The position numbers were made by a program, and so were the translations under genes. From assembly GCA_016630955.3 (NCBI GenBank), contig CM049985.1:1922001-1986000 (forward strand): DNA of 64,000 nt, in the 5' to 3' direction. The notes beneath the pieces were generated by a model that worked only from the letters and a program-made list of their open reading frames with translations, had not been told where the DNA came from and made no database searches. Of the stretch, positions 28,539-40,858 are shown piece by piece. Within the stretch, counting starts at the first letter, position 1; each line of letters starts with the position of its first letter. Source of the DNA: Didymella arachidicola. Its lineage: Eukaryota > Ascomycota > Dothideomycetes > Pleosporales > Didymellaceae.

Positions 28539-31500
28539 ATGGCCGACTCCGCCGCAACTGCAGCCACCATGACCAACCCGTCGCACCGGCCCTTCGACCA
28601 CGACGACGCCCTGGGCCTGGCCGAGTACGGTCTTGCGCCTGCGAACAGCAATGCTCTCGCCACCAGCCCCTCCAGCCTGATGGGCCCGTTCCCGGACTTC
28701 GACATGGCCTTTGCGCACACCCAGAACCCCGGCTATCCAGGCAGCCTCGTCCACCGCGGCAGCGTGGGCGGGCTCAGCGAGGACGCCATGAGCGGCGGCG
28801 GCAGCGTGCACCCGCGCGGCCTCAGCATTGGCGGCAGTCCCGGCATCCTCGCTCAGGAGGGACTCAACGCCAGTCCTGAGAGCGCGCCCGCAATGGGCAG
28901 GCTGGCCATCGCCGACAGCAACAGCTCGTCTGCTGCAGGTCTCAAGCTCGAGGCAAACGACGGCCCCGTCTTTGGCACTGCTACAAAGCGCACGAAAGAG
29001 ACAGACCAGGACACGCCGCAGTGGAGCGAGATGAAGACCAAAGCCGGCAAAGAGAGGAAGAGACTGCCCCTCGCCTGCATTGCCTGCCGGAGGAAGAAGA
29101 TTCGCTGTTCTGGCGAGAAGCCTGCGTGCAAGCACTGCGTCAGGAGCAGGATACCCTGCGTGTACAAGGTCACAACACGAAAAGCCGCGCCACGGACAGA
29201 CTACATGGCCATGCTGGACAAGCGCCTCAAGCGCATGGAAGACCGCGTCATCAAGCTGATACCGAAAGAAAGCCTGCCCTCCGTGGCGAACGTAGGAAGA
29301 TCAGTCGTCAAACCTGCGATACCAGGAGCGCCACCAAAATCTGCAACAACGAAGAAACGACAAGCCGAAGAAGCATTCGGAAACGAGCTGGACAAGTGGG
29401 CAAACTCCAAGAGTGGGGACATAGACCCAACAGGCCAGGCGGGGCGATCCAAAGAGTCAGATGAGAATGTGCTACTCAAAGACGGCGCAGAGAGCCTGCC
29501 ACCCAAAGAAATCCAGGAACATCTTGCCGAGGTCTACTTCGACTACGTCTACGGCCAGAGTTATCCTCTGCTGCACAAACCCAGCTTCATGCGTCGCCTG
29601 AACCAGGGAAAAATCCCGCCGGTGCTGATCCTCGCCGTGTGTGCCATTTCAGCGCGCTTCTCGACACATCCGCAATTGCGGACCGAGCCATGTTTCCTTC
29701 GCGGCGACGACTGGGCGCAGCGAGCGCGAGAAATTGCGCTGAAGCGGTACGACTCGCCAAACATTACCATCCTGATTGTATATCTGCTCCTGGGTCTCCA
29801 TGAATTCGGTACATGTCAGGGCGGAAGGAGCTGGATGTTCGGCGGGATGGCGCAGCGAATGGCGTACGCTCTGCAACTGCACAAGGAGGTTGAATACGAT
29901 CCGTTGGTAACCGACCCAGAGAAGAAGCCGCTCAGCGCGACAGACCGGGAGATCCGACGGAGGACCATGTGGTCCTGCTTCTTGATGGATCGCTTCAATT
30001 CATCCGGCACAGATCGGCCGCTGTTTGTGCACGAGCAGTACATCGAGGTACAACTACCAATCAAGGAGCACCTTTACGTTCACGAGATTTACGCCCCGAC
30101 CGAGAACTTAGGAGGCGCTGTGCCAAACCCCGTACCACCTGACAGCGGGCACCTGGCAAATCCGCGAGAAAACATGGGTGTCGCCGCGTACACTGTTCGA
30201 TTGGTGTGTATCTGGGGCAAGCTCATCAAGTACATGAACCTGGGCGGCAAGGAGCGAGAGCCAGAGCCAATGTGGTCTCCTGAGTCGACATTTCACATCA
30301 TCAAGAAAGAAGCCATGGACTTTAAGGATTCGCTTCCCGAGATGCTTGTGTACACACCGGAAAACCTCAAGAGCCATGCTATTGGCAAGACTGCAAACAT
30401 ATTCTTGTACTTGCACATCTTGTGGCAGCAGAGCATGCTTTTCATGCACCGCTTCGCGCTCCCTTCAACAGCGGGTGCACGGCCACCTAAGGATATGCCG
30501 CATGACTTCCTCACCAACTCAGCACGCACAGCGCTTGAGTCGGCAAACCAGATCTCGATCTTGATCAACGAGGCTATGGACCACAACGTCGTTGCACCGT
30601 TCGCTGGATATTCTGCCTTTTTCTCCTCGACAGTCCACGTACACGGCGTGTTCTCGAAGAATGCTAAGCTTGAGGCGCAATCGAAGAAGTATCTGGCCTA
30701 CAATGTCAAGTATCTGACAAAGATGAAGAAGTATTGGGGCATGTTCCAGTACATTGCTGAGAATCTCAAAGACTTGTATCGACAGCACGCGGACGCCCAG
30801 ATGAAAGGACCTGCAGCGAGTGCGGATGGGCCGAGCAAAGATAATATATTCCAGTATGGCGACTGGTTCCACCGATACCCACACGGCGTCTCGAAGACAG
30901 ACTATGAAGATGCGGCAGAGCCGAAAGTCAACGAGCCCGGCACAGATGCTGTCCTTGGCGAGAAGAGCGATCTCCAGAGTGTGGAGGAGTTCTTTGCGTC
31001 CCTCTCACCACCTTCCAAGGCAGACCAACGAAAGCAAGCGCGAAAGACAAAGGCCAAGTCAGTTTCGAAAGCGGCTGCAAATGCCACAGACGCACATAAA
31101 CCACAACGTCAAAACAGCACAAAAACACAGCAAGCCGCTCAATCTCAGCCTCAGCACCAACAACAACAAATATCGCACATCTCCATTGCAAACGACGCAT
31201 CTATGTCCACCCCACCAACCACAACCTTCGACCCCTCTGCATACTTCTCCCAGCAAAACCAGTCAACCTCGCAACAATTCATTGCCGAATTCACCGGGCC
31301 GCTCTCCCTCCTCCAAAGCGGAACCTCGCCCTCTCTCACGCACCTCCCACACCTCTCAGACCCACATCCGCACCCGCAGAATCAGATGGACATGTCCAAT
31401 TTCCCCGATCTGTCGTCCGACTTCAACGCAGCCTTCTGGAACCTGGAAGCCATGGGCTTGGCCTCGAACAACTTCTTCGACCCGATAAGCAGCTACTTCG

Positions 31501-31676
31501 TCCCGTATAATGTCGACCCGCCGCTGATGGGGGCTGCTGCGGATGGTGTTTTTGAGAGCCAGAGCGCGGCCGAGTTTGGGTTTGGGTTGGGACAGGGGCA
31601 GAATGTAGATTTGAATATGTTGGATGCGGGGCAGGGGCAGGGCGAGATGGGGTTGGATTTTGAGGGGACTGGGTGA
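28539..31676 (+). CDS. Zn2Cys6 transcription factor with fungal-specific TF domain
   Basis: One long frame. I prefer ATG 28539 (MADSAATAATMTNPSH), giving 1045 residues; an upstream in-frame ATG at 28449 has a poorer leader. A low-complexity Ser/Gly/Pro region precedes the binuclear zinc cluster at about residues 180-207 (CIACRRKKIRC and CKHCVRSRIPC), followed by a basic linker and a short coiled-coil-like MLDKRLKRMEDRV. The fungal_trans domain (PF04082) spans about residues 320-600 with YPLLHKPSFM, GRSWMFGGMAQRMAYALQLH and RRTMWSCFLMDRF. The C-terminal 200 residues are Gln/Pro/Ser-rich and acidic, a likely activation region. Target genes are unknown. It lies 1.2 kb from the repeat precursor, so a link to that locus is possible but unproven. 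Confidence 0.9.
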   Translation: MADSAATAATMTNPSHRPFDHDDALGLAEYGLAPANSNALATSPSSLMGPFPDFDMAFAHTQNPGYPGSLVHRGSVGGLSEDAMSGGGSVHPRGLSIGGSPGILAQEGLNASPESAPAMGRLAIADSNSSSAAGLKLEANDGPVFGTATKRTKETDQDTPQWSEMKTKAGKERKRLPLACIACRRKKIRCSGEKPACKHCVRSRIPCVYKVTTRKAAPRTDYMAMLDKRLKRMEDRVIKLIPKESLPSVANVGRSVVKPAIPGAPPKSATTKKRQAEEAFGNELDKWANSKSGDIDPTGQAGRSKESDENVLLKDGAESLPPKEIQEHLAEVYFDYVYGQSYPLLHKPSFMRRLNQGKIPPVLILAVCAISARFSTHPQLRTEPCFLRGDDWAQRAREIALKRYDSPNITILIVYLLLGLHEFGTCQGGRSWMFGGMAQRMAYALQLHKEVEYDPLVTDPEKKPLSATDREIRRRTMWSCFLMDRFNSSGTDRPLFVHEQYIEVQLPIKEHLYVHEIYAPTENLGGAVPNPVPPDSGHLANPRENMGVAAYTVRLVCIWGKLIKYMNLGGKEREPEPMWSPESTFHIIKKEAMDFKDSLPEMLVYTPENLKSHAIGKTANIFLYLHILWQQSMLFMHRFALPSTAGARPPKDMPHDFLTNSARTALESANQISILINEAMDHNVVAPFAGYSAFFSSTVHVHGVFSKNAKLEAQSKKYLAYNVKYLTKMKKYWGMFQYIAENLKDLYRQHADAQMKGPAASADGPSKDNIFQYGDWFHRYPHGVSKTDYEDAAEPKVNEPGTDAVLGEKSDLQSVEEFFASLSPPSKADQRKQARKTKAKSVSKAAANATDAHKPQRQNSTKTQQAAQSQPQHQQQQISHISIANDASMSTPPTTTFDPSAYFSQQNQSTSQQFIAEFTGPLSLLQSGTSPSLTHLPHLSDPHPHPQNQMDMSNFPDLSSDFNAAFWNLEAMGLASNNFFDPISSYFVPYNVDPPLMGAAADGVFESQSAAEFGFGLGQGQNVDLNMLDAGQGQGEMGLDFEGTG

Positions 31677-32322
31677 GCATGGAAGGGAGATGTGATGTGA
31701 ATGGTGGATGATGAAACGATGAAACGATCGATTGGACATGAGGGAATTATATTGTAACTTGAGGACATCAACGACGTGTTCTGGATATACCATGGTAGTG
31801 CGAAGGGTCATCGTGGTACATGCGTGGCCATGATTGGGAACAGTTAGGATGTGAGTGTAAATACGATCTGTTACGTCTATAGATAATTGATTTTGAGCAC
31901 CGCCTGTCGTTGCGTCTGCTGAGCAGCATATCAAACACCCTGAATGCTTGCACAGCTTCTTGGAGACCCTGACTTGAACTTTCTGCTGGTGATAGATGTG
32001 ACAAGCGTAAGCCACAAAACAGCCACGCGTGAACGAGTACGGACTCCGACACGGCACCAAAGCAAGAATCTATTTTTTATATAGTCAAGCATCCTTTTGT
32101 ATAACTGCCTGAGATCGCAGGATTCGAGGAGCTTCCACGACGATCCTCTGGTCTGAGCGCCTGCGCTAGCGTCATACCTTGGAGCACAGAGCAATCGAGC
32201 AGCCCAACTCGTTCAGCTACAAACCACAAACAGCCCCACCAACCCTCCGACCTTTTTCACAAATCGTGACCGACACGCACACTACATCCAAGAACCTACC
32301 AGAAATACAAGCATCACCACAA
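31677..32322. other. Spacer, 0.65 kb
   Basis: 3' region of the regulator and promoter of the next gene. A CA/CT-rich leader precedes the ATG at 32323. No other feature. Confidence 0.35.
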
Positions 32323-33896
32323 ATGGCTTCCGAAGTTGTTTCGAAGCTTCAGAACCTCGTCACTGGCGAGTCCAAGAGCGCCCGCAAGAAGAAGGCCAAG
32401 CAGGAGAACGCAGCCACCGCAGTCCCAGCAGCCGCCGAGAAGACCTCTTCTGAAGCAGGTGCCGGTGGCTCTGACCCGTCTGGAAACGTCAATGGCGACG
32501 GCGAGAATGCCTACGTCAAGGAGCTCCAGAAGTAAGTTGCAATCCAGCGCTCGTGCTCCAGGCCACATATGGAAAGAGCTCATGTGCTGACACACAATTC
32601 GTGCAGGAACATCCGCAACATTAATAAGAAGCTGGTATGATATTTCCACTCCCGTGAGTTTCATTTTAAATTCCAGCTGACGCGTCGCACCAGAATGCCA
32701 CCCAGAAGGTCGACTCCATCATTGCAGAGAACCCCGGCGTCTCACTCGACGAACTCGCTGCTTCCCGCAAGATCAACGCCGACCAGAAGGCCCAGGCCCA
32801 GAGGAAGCCAAAGCTCCAGGCCGAGCTCGCACAACTCGAGGAGCAGGTTGCACAGTACAAGAAGTTTGACCAGGAGTTCTCAGAGAGGCACGCTCGCGAG
32901 AAGGAGATCCTGCAGAAGTCGCACTCCAGCGAGCTCGAGGCTCTGAGGGACACACTGAAGGCTGAGGCTGCTATTGAGCAGAAGAAGGCTCTCCGCGAGA
33001 AGCTCCTCACACTTTCGCGCTTCCTGAGGGCGGCTGCTGCTCGTCGCCAGCTAGAGGATGACGACTCGGATCTCACCAAGGCTTTCGAGGGTGCTCTGCT
33101 GCAGGTCTACGGAGGTGATGCTGCCGCTGTCGCAGCCGCGGAGAAGCTCATCGATGGTGCTGAGGATGGCGTACCCTCCACCGAAGGTGTGCTGCTTGGC
33201 ACAACTTGTACGTAGACCGCTGGCATTGAAGTATTGTATGCTAATTTGTTGGCAGACTCGCAAGTAAAGCAGGCCGCGCTCGAGGAGGCTCCATTCGCTG
33301 CAGAGGAGGCCTGGGTCGACGACGTCGCGCAGGCCCAGCCCTCCGCTCCTGAGTTAGAGGCACCCGAGGCAGTCTCCGACCCCACCGTTGCGCACGCTGG
33401 CTTGACAGAGCTTGATGCCGGTTCAGCGACAGTTGGGGGAGCAGAGGCGGAGAAATCGACAGCACCGGCAGCAAGCAGTATTGAGCCCGAGGCTGCTAAC
33501 GCTGCTGCGACCGCACAATGGGACAAGCAGGCCGGTGGCCAGGATGAGCCCCTCAGCGAGCCTTTCGAGATCATCCCCCGCGACCCTGCTGAGGTCGAGA
33601 CCCCTCACGAGACTGCACCAGTTACCAGCACCCAGAGCTGGGCTGACGACACCCCCGAGCCCGCAGCAGCTCCTGCGCCTGCCAACGATGGCTTCTCTGA
33701 GGTTCAGCACAACCGCGGCGGCCGAGGACGAGGCGGTCAGCACCAGGGCGAGGGCCGAGGAGGGTACAGGGGTCGTGGACGCGGCGGTCCTCGCGGTGGA
33801 GGCGAGTTCCGTGGACGCGGACGCGGCCGTGGTGGTGACTTCCGTGGGGGCCGTGGTGGCTTCCGCGGTGCTCCTCGCGGCGAGTCGACTGCATAG
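32323..33896 (+). CDS. YAG7-like protein with C-terminal RGG box (four exons)
   Basis: Exons 32323-32531, 32607-32634 (only 28 nt), 32694-33207 and 33256-33896 give 463 residues. Introns are 75, 59 and 48 nt; the joins give LQKNIRNINKKLNATQKVDSI and LLGTTYSQVKQ. Residues 1-70 are Lys/Ala-rich. The conserved helical region that follows (LRNINKK-type start, ENPGVSLDELAASRKINADQ) leads into a Gln/Glu/Lys coiled coil at about 105-190, matching the fungal YAG7-like dimerisation family. A long acidic, Ala/Pro-rich linker leads to about 65 residues of RGG/RGRGRGG repeats, a typical RNA-binding and arginine-methylation tail. A cytoplasmic RNA-binding role is inferred from the RGG box. The 28-nt exon is easy for gene finders to miss. 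Confidence 0.8.
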
Positions 33897-35640
33897 GTCT
33901 GCCAACCCACTTTCTCTTCTCTGTCATTTTGGGTCTTACGAGGCGCGCAAAGCCTCTGCCTTCTGGTTTGGCCTATCCACCTCACCTCCCATTTGAGCAT
34001 TTGAGCGGAATGATAAAAGAACAGCTTCACGGCATTTGTACAACCAACTTTGTTTACTGCATAGCATCGGAGCGCCGGCCTTCTACAGTGGCCATTGTAC
34101 TCTAACGACTGGGCGGTAATGAATATGGATCTGTCACATCTTACCCTTGATTTGTATGTGGAGCCAGTGATGCCTGTTATGTATATGTAGCCATGTTCGG
34201 GCCGCGAGCTGTTTCTCGCGAACGATGCGTCGATCCGGAGAAATTGTTGGGGGATGTGCTGCGCGTCATCTGTCAGGCAAAGTGCCGAGTGGACCGGTGC
34301 CCCGTGTTGAGGCGGAGGCGGAAGTGGAAAATTGCAACACCTGCCAAACGCACTGGTCGACAACCATCAGCACAGCCCTCTGGACATAAAATCAAGTAGA
34401 TGGATCGTATTAAAAATCGCGGAAAACCCAGCGCATGATGCTATTTGAGCACAGAAATCGCAATGCTGGTTTCAGTGAGGCTCAGGTCGTAGCTGGACTG
34501 TTCGCAACCCATCATCGAGATCCTCACAGATGACCACTCACATCCTACTGATGACTCGAGGTTAATACACGGTCATCACTAGACAATACGCAGACCTTGC
34601 GCAAGCTCTACAGCTACTCCTCCGCCCACAGTCTATCAGTGTGCATCTGCATCCTGCCCCTCGCCCGCACTGGACAAGCACTCTGCCGCCAGACTCGGCC
34701 TACACATCCCGATATCACGAGCTACAGAGTATCATGTAATAAAGAACTGAACGAGCCGCATCAGGGGCGCAGCGGCCTGTGTGGTGCAAGACCCGAAACA
34801 TGGCTTTGATCGCGGGAGCGCTGCGGATGTGATGCAGGTACGGCAAGCTCCCGCTAGCTACACGCTCCACAACTATGATCTGCAAAGCTTAAATCCACTT
34901 TGATGGTTTGGTTGTGATGCGAGATAGGTGAGCGTGTAGGTCGTTGGTGTTCTGCGCCCGCTGCGTTGTCAGTGTAGCATTGTATGTGTACGAGTCACCA
35001 GTAGGTGAGTCTGCGGTGATAATGGAGGCTAATATGTGCAAAGCGAATTGTTTGTGGATGGCACTGTGGTGTAGATGGATGATCGATCAGATTAGATAGA
35101 GGGACGGGTTTCTGATGTTTCGAATGACGTGCATGCCAAGCGCACGGGCGAAACGGTCTCGTGTGGTTCGCGGCTTGGTCATTCACTTCATAGAGGCGGG
35201 GATACAGGAATACGAACGAAGCAGATCTCTTAATATCCATGTGATAGATTATAAAGGCTGTGAGCAAGTGAAACGTTCTCAGGTCAACAAATCGCGGTTG
35301 CGCTTCTCAGAGGTGCGTGGTGATCGAACGAGGATCGAACGAGCCCACCCTTGCTAGCGCCGCTAGCCGATCAGAGAACCTGCGCACCTCCTCGTTCCTG
35401 CCCTTCGACCTCCGGAACGACAACAACCCTCCCCACACCTCCACGCCCGTCAAATCCACCCTTACACCGCACGCCCGACTCGCCCACGTCGATGCGCAGT
35501 CCGCAAAATTGCTGCGGCCGCGAAACACCGACGCCCGAAAGCGGTGGCGAGCTTGCGATCTGACCCACGCCCGCTAGCCCCAGCGCTCACCCGCACCTGC
35601 CTCGTCACACGCAGCACGCCCCGGCGCCCGCACCGCAACC
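33897..35640. other. Spacer, 1.7 kb
   Basis: 3' region of the YAG7-like gene and a long upstream region of the JmjC gene. No gene-like frame was found. A C-rich, GA-poor leader runs from about 35380 to the ATG. Confidence 0.4.
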
Positions 35641-38600
35641 ATGGACGCACCTGTCGACGTCGTGCAGTCGGTGGAGACGCCGCCGACGGCCCAGCAGGAC
35701 GATGCGATGCCCAAGGCTGCCCTGACGCCGCCCACGAGCGAAGACAACGACCCCAAGAGGGAGGAGAGGATGTCGTCAGAGTTGTCTGAGGCCGATAGCG
35801 ATGATGGCGAGGATATCGAGCCCGATCATTACTGGGACGGGGGGAAGATACCAGTATTCAAGCCGGTATGTGTGCGAGCGCGCGAGGGCGGCGGGGAAGC
35901 TGTCCGCTGGTTGTTGTGCATGCATGCATGCATGCGCTGCAGGCGTGATGTGTGGCGTAGTGCGAGAAAGATGCTAATGTTGTGCTGCGCAGACGATGGC
36001 CCAGTTCCATAATTTCAAGCGCTTTATTGAGAAGGTGGATAAGTTTGGGATGAAGTCTGGTATTATCAAGGTCATTCCGCCGGCAGAATGGTAGGCTACG
36101 ACCCATACAAGAGGTGTGCGCTTCACTTGCTGACGGTGAAACAGGCGCGACTCTCTGCCAGATCTCCACGAAGCCGTCAAGTCAATTCGAGTCAAGAATC
36201 CCATTACGCAAGAGTTCACGGGTCAGCACGGCGTATACACAGGAGCGAACGTTGAGAAGCAGCGGTCGTATAATCTGCCAGAATGGCGGGCGGTCACGGA
36301 TGAGCCACACCACCAACCACCAGCGAAACGGGGCGAGACACGTGCAGGCCGCAAAGCAGACCCGCCAGCACGCACACGATCCACGCGAGCCGCTGCGAAG
36401 GCTGACGAGGGAACACCAGCGCCGAAGCGCAAACCTGGCCGGCCTGCACGGGGACGACGTGCCGTCAAGAAGGAGGAAGTGGAAGAAGAAGACGACGATG
36501 AGGCAGAGAACCTCGACGTGCCCCCAACACCTACCTCACCTGGCGCCGAAGACAAGCCAACAAAGCGTGGTGGCAGAGTCAAGAAAGAGGATACGCCAAC
36601 CCGACCGCGTGGTCGTCAGCCCCGGGCCCAGAACGAGAAGAAGTCTGTGTCGTCTCGAAGACTCAACAACAGGGGAGCTGTGAATGACTACATCGATGAG
36701 GCCGCTTTCGAAGACTTCGACTACCATCTGGAGAACCTGGACGAGTTCACCCCGGAGAGATGCAAGGAGCTTGAAGAGACCTACTGGAAGACGATTTGGT
36801 CCGGACAGCCCATGTATGGTGCCGACATGCCTGGCTCACTTTTCGATGATCGGACAACATCGTGGAATGTCGCCAAACTCCCCAATTTGCTCGACGTTCT
36901 CGGTACGAAAGTGCCCGGTGTCAACACTGCCTACTTGTACCTTGGCATGTGGAAAGCCTCGTTCGCTTGGCATCTTGAGGATGTGGACCTTTACAGCATC
37001 AACTACATCCACTTCGGCGCACCCAAGCAGTGGTACAGTATCTCTCAGGAGGATGCTCGTCGCTTCGAAGCTGCGATGAAGAGCATCTGGCCGAACGACG
37101 CGAAGAACTGCTCTCAATTCCTGCGACATAAGACATATCTTATCTCGCCGCAGCGCTTGGAGAGAGACTTCAACATCAAAGTCAACCGTCTTGTGCACCA
37201 CGAAGGCGAGTTCGTCATCACTTACCCTTACGGCTACCACTCTGGGTACAACATTGGCTACAACTGCGCAGAGTCTGTGAATTTTGCGACTGAAAGCTGG
37301 TTGAGCTACGGCAGGATCGCTAAAAAGTGCGACTGCGAATCCGACAGTGTGTGGGTCGATGTCAATGAGATCGAGCGCAAGCTGCGCGGTGAGCCTACAC
37401 CGGAGTACTACGAGGAGACCGACGATGATGAAGATGACGAGGATGGCGCCGATCGCCTACCAAGTCCGCCAGCTAGCGTTGCTGGTGGGAGGACCAAGAA
37501 GAAGCCTGGCAGGAAACCTGCGGCTAAGCGCAAGCGCGGAAAAGACGAGCCACAGGAGGCGGCGAGACCGAAGAAGCTGAGGAAGATCCGCATTCGCCTC
37601 AAGATTCCTGGACGCGGCATGCCATGCATTCTGTGCCCCAACGATGTCGATTACGACGATCTTCTACCGACAGACAACGGCATGCAGGCTCATCGTATCT
37701 GTGCTGACTACACGCCGGAGACGTACATCCAGAATGAGACTGTGTGCAATGTCGCCAACATTGGCAAGGATCGCCTGGAGCTCAAGTGCAACTATTGTCG
37801 CTCCAAGCGCGGTGCGGTCTTCCAGTGCTCGCAGAAGAAGTGCACCAGGGCTTTCCACGCTACGTGCGCGGTAGCTGCGGGTGTACAGGTCGACCTAGGT
37901 CAAATGCAGACATTTGACGCTAAGGGCACAGAGTACTACTATGATGGGTACGACTTCCGCTGCCGCTTCCACCGACCGAAGAAGAGGAACAACAAGACTG
38001 TTGACGTCGAAGCCCTGGAGAAGAACAAGTTTGTCCTCAACTACGGCAAGACGCTGAAGCCCAAGGACGTCATCCAGTTCCAGTATGTTGGTGGCGAGAT
38101 GTACCAGATCTACGGAGCACAGGTTGTCGAGAACAGACCCGGCGAGCAGTCTGTTCTCGTGGACGTGCTTCCAGACGGTGACCGGGTAGAGGTTGAGTGG
38201 AAGTATATTCTCAAGCTGCAACCCGAGGAGTCGCAGCGGCCGAAACCTTCCAAGGACGCTAAACCGCTGCCAGAGCACCTGAAGGAGAACGATGCATCAC
38301 TTGATATCGCCAACCGTACGGACGGTGTTCCTGAGATGGGCGATCCGTTCCACGACCCCAATTCCGAGCAGAAGTGGGCCGAGTGGAACACTGCGCCTGA
38401 AGTCACACGCAGGATCAAAAAGATTGACTTCAGCAAGGAAAATAGGCTGTGGTACTATCTCGGAAAGCCCTCCACTGAAGCCAAACCGCAGTACACTGAA
38501 GATCCTACCAAGCCAAGAAACAACCCGAAGAGCAACTTCTTGGATACCGTCAAGCCTCCGCCGCCCCCAATTCCAACCTTCCAGCGCCTGTCGTACCCAG

Positions 38601-39841
38601 CAACATTCCCACTCCAGCCAGCGCCTCCTAGTGTGGTTCGTTCTTACCAACAACAGCTTGCTCCTGCTGGAGGACGGCCTTATACATACAAGCCAAAGGA
38701 TGGAATGATGACTTCATGGAAGTCGCCTACATACAATCCAGACACCCGGCAGAACCCCAACTCACCCGTGGCACACCAGCCCAACGTTGCCTACGATCAC
38801 AGGGCTGGTCCTCAGTACAGCTACCCACCATCTCGGCCATCGCCACATCAGCAGCAGTACCAGCCTTACGTGCCTCCACCACACAACTATTCTGCTCAAG
38901 GATATGCCTCGAAGGCTGCTTCCTCAGGGCCATTGCTCGACGGTGTCGACAAACATGCTCACACGAACCAGTCACATCAGGCACTGCCTCCATACCCATA
39001 CCAGCCGCCGGGTAGTGCGCAAGCGCCGCGTCAGCTGCCTTATCCAGGTTCAAGCATGCCATACGGCTCTCCTGCGCAGCACGGTCAGACACCACCCTCA
39101 CAAGGTCGTGCCTCGATTCCCAATATGCTGAGCACCCCAACTGGGACTCCCAAACCTCCAATGTACGCCGTCACACCCTCCTCCTCTGTTGTTTATGCTG
39201 CCCAAACCCCTACTGAATATCTTGCCTACGTCATGAAATACCCGTACCTCAAGAATGCATATCTCAGGAGGCAAAAGACTTACATTTCTCCCTATAGTCC
39301 TGGTGGTGGAATCACTCCGGAATGGATGCCCAAGCCCCCACAAGTCGCCAGTGGTGCAACACCTACACCGATGCGCAATGGATCGACCGGATCCCACGGC
39401 TACTATCCCAGCCCAAGTCCGGGCTCAGCGCCCCAAAGGCCATCAGCGCAGTTCCAGTCCCCTGACGCGTTCCAGCGAGGTCTCACACAAGCCTCGTCGT
39501 CAGCCACAGGCGTCCCAAAATGGGAGCAGATGCTCAAGCAACTCGCAACATCTACGGGCCCGGCTTCCACGCCACACGATCCGACCTCGCAGACCCCTCA
39601 ATACCCGCCTCTGCCGCGCTCGAGCACTAGCTACGGCATGCCCAACGCTCCGGGCCCCTTCCAGAAACACGCATCCCCGCACCCGCAACCAAACGAGCTG
39701 CAACGCCCCATACCCAGCCCCATCAGCGACGATGGCCAGCCCGACGTTGTCGCCGCGAAATCCGTGCTGCCGCCGCCTCCGGCGGTGCAGCCACCGCCCG
39801 GCCAGGTGCACAGCGCGGAGACGTGGCGGTTCTCGCAGTAA
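35641..39841 (+). CDS. JmjN-JmjC-ePHD histone demethylase, KDM4/Rph1 type (three exons)
   Basis: Exons 35641-35865, 35993-36090 and 36145-39841 (introns 127 and 54 nt) give 1339 residues. JmjN is split over the first introns (DHYWDGGKIPVFKP, TMAQFHNFKRFIEKVDKFGM, SGIIKVIPPAEWRDSL). A Lys/Arg/Pro-rich insert follows with a GRPARGRR AT-hook-like motif. JmjC spans about residues 335-500. The iron ligands are intact: His384 and Glu386 (WHLEDVD) and His473 (YHSGYNIGYNCAE), with the 2-oxoglutarate Lys in APKQWY. An extended PHD finger follows (CILCPNDVDYDDL, HRICADY, CNYCRSKRGAVFQC, FHATCAVAAG). The last 550 residues are Pro/Gln/Tyr-rich. The family removes H3K36me3 and H3K9me3 in the nucleus. The full ligand set argues for an active enzyme, unlike yeast Gis1. 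Confidence 0.94.
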
Positions 39842-40858
39842 AGCGTGTACAAGTAATGATCAACGTGGAAAATATGATTGTATGATTACAATGTGTCAAA
39901 GGCGTGTGTGGGCTGTGAGCGCGGGACTAGTTAAAGGCTTTGTTTCAAGTATTGTCTTGTAATAACGTGATCTTCCTTCGGGGATGGTACATATAATGTC
40001 CCAATGAATATCGTCACTTTGTGTTGCGGACTGCTGTTGTGACGCGCTTTAATGGTGATTTGTCACTGTGCTCGTGGGCAGTTTGTAGTATGTTTATGAG
40101 CGAGGAGCGTTGTGATGGGTGGTTGTTGGTCGATCGTCCTGGGGTATTGAGGGTCAATGAACGCTTCAAAGGTGATATTATGGACCCGACATGCTTCAGG
40201 GTGTACATTGACGATGCTAACATGACAGTGGTATGCTGGCAAATTCACGTCAAGCACAAGGTCGCGTAGCGCAAAGCAGCCAGTCTTTTCTCGCAATCCC
40301 AGCGACTCTCATTTCTCATCCACCTACATCTGCTCAAAGTTCCCCGCAGGACATGACGGGCACGGCAGCCGCCATTGTTCCAGCGCTCACAGCAGCCAAA
40401 GCGAACATCGGTTTCAGCTAAGGCGCACGCGAAATCAATCGCTTGTGAGGTTCCAAGCCTTGGCAGACGTGGTGGGCAGATTTGATATCGGAGTCGCGAG
40501 GCGTTCGGCTCGTTATGGAAGGGGCTTAGTTTTATATCGTGCGTACACTTTCGTACAGAAGTAGAACGTCGTTGTCAGGGAGTGAGTGTAGGTGTGTGGA
40601 GACGAGGAGCAGATATTCGGCGGTGTCAGGGAGCGGATAGGTCGCAGGCACGAAGGATGCACCGATTGAGTTTGTTTGTGGACATTTGAGGAAACTTGCA
40701 GCAGTCACTCTGGTCGCATGTACTGCGCGAGACTCAGGTATGAGGAACTGTGTATTACAACATGTTGCTTGGGAATACAGCGCACCGGCCGCAGAATCGA
40801 ATATATGGAAAATGGACCGAGAGACATGGACAAGCAGCCAGCCGCCTGCACGTTCGAA
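39842..40858. other. Convergent spacer, 1.0 kb
   Basis: The region lies between the JmjC stop and the 3' end of the minus-strand regulator. No coding signal, repeat or RNA gene was recognised. Confidence 0.4.

Noticed and set aside
24464..31676. A full ustiloxin-type cluster including the nearby Zn2Cys6 gene
   Set aside because: Only the oxidase and precursor show the expected pairing. The large regulator is 1.2 kb away and of a general type, and no peptidase, methyltransferase, tyrosinase or transporter gene was found.
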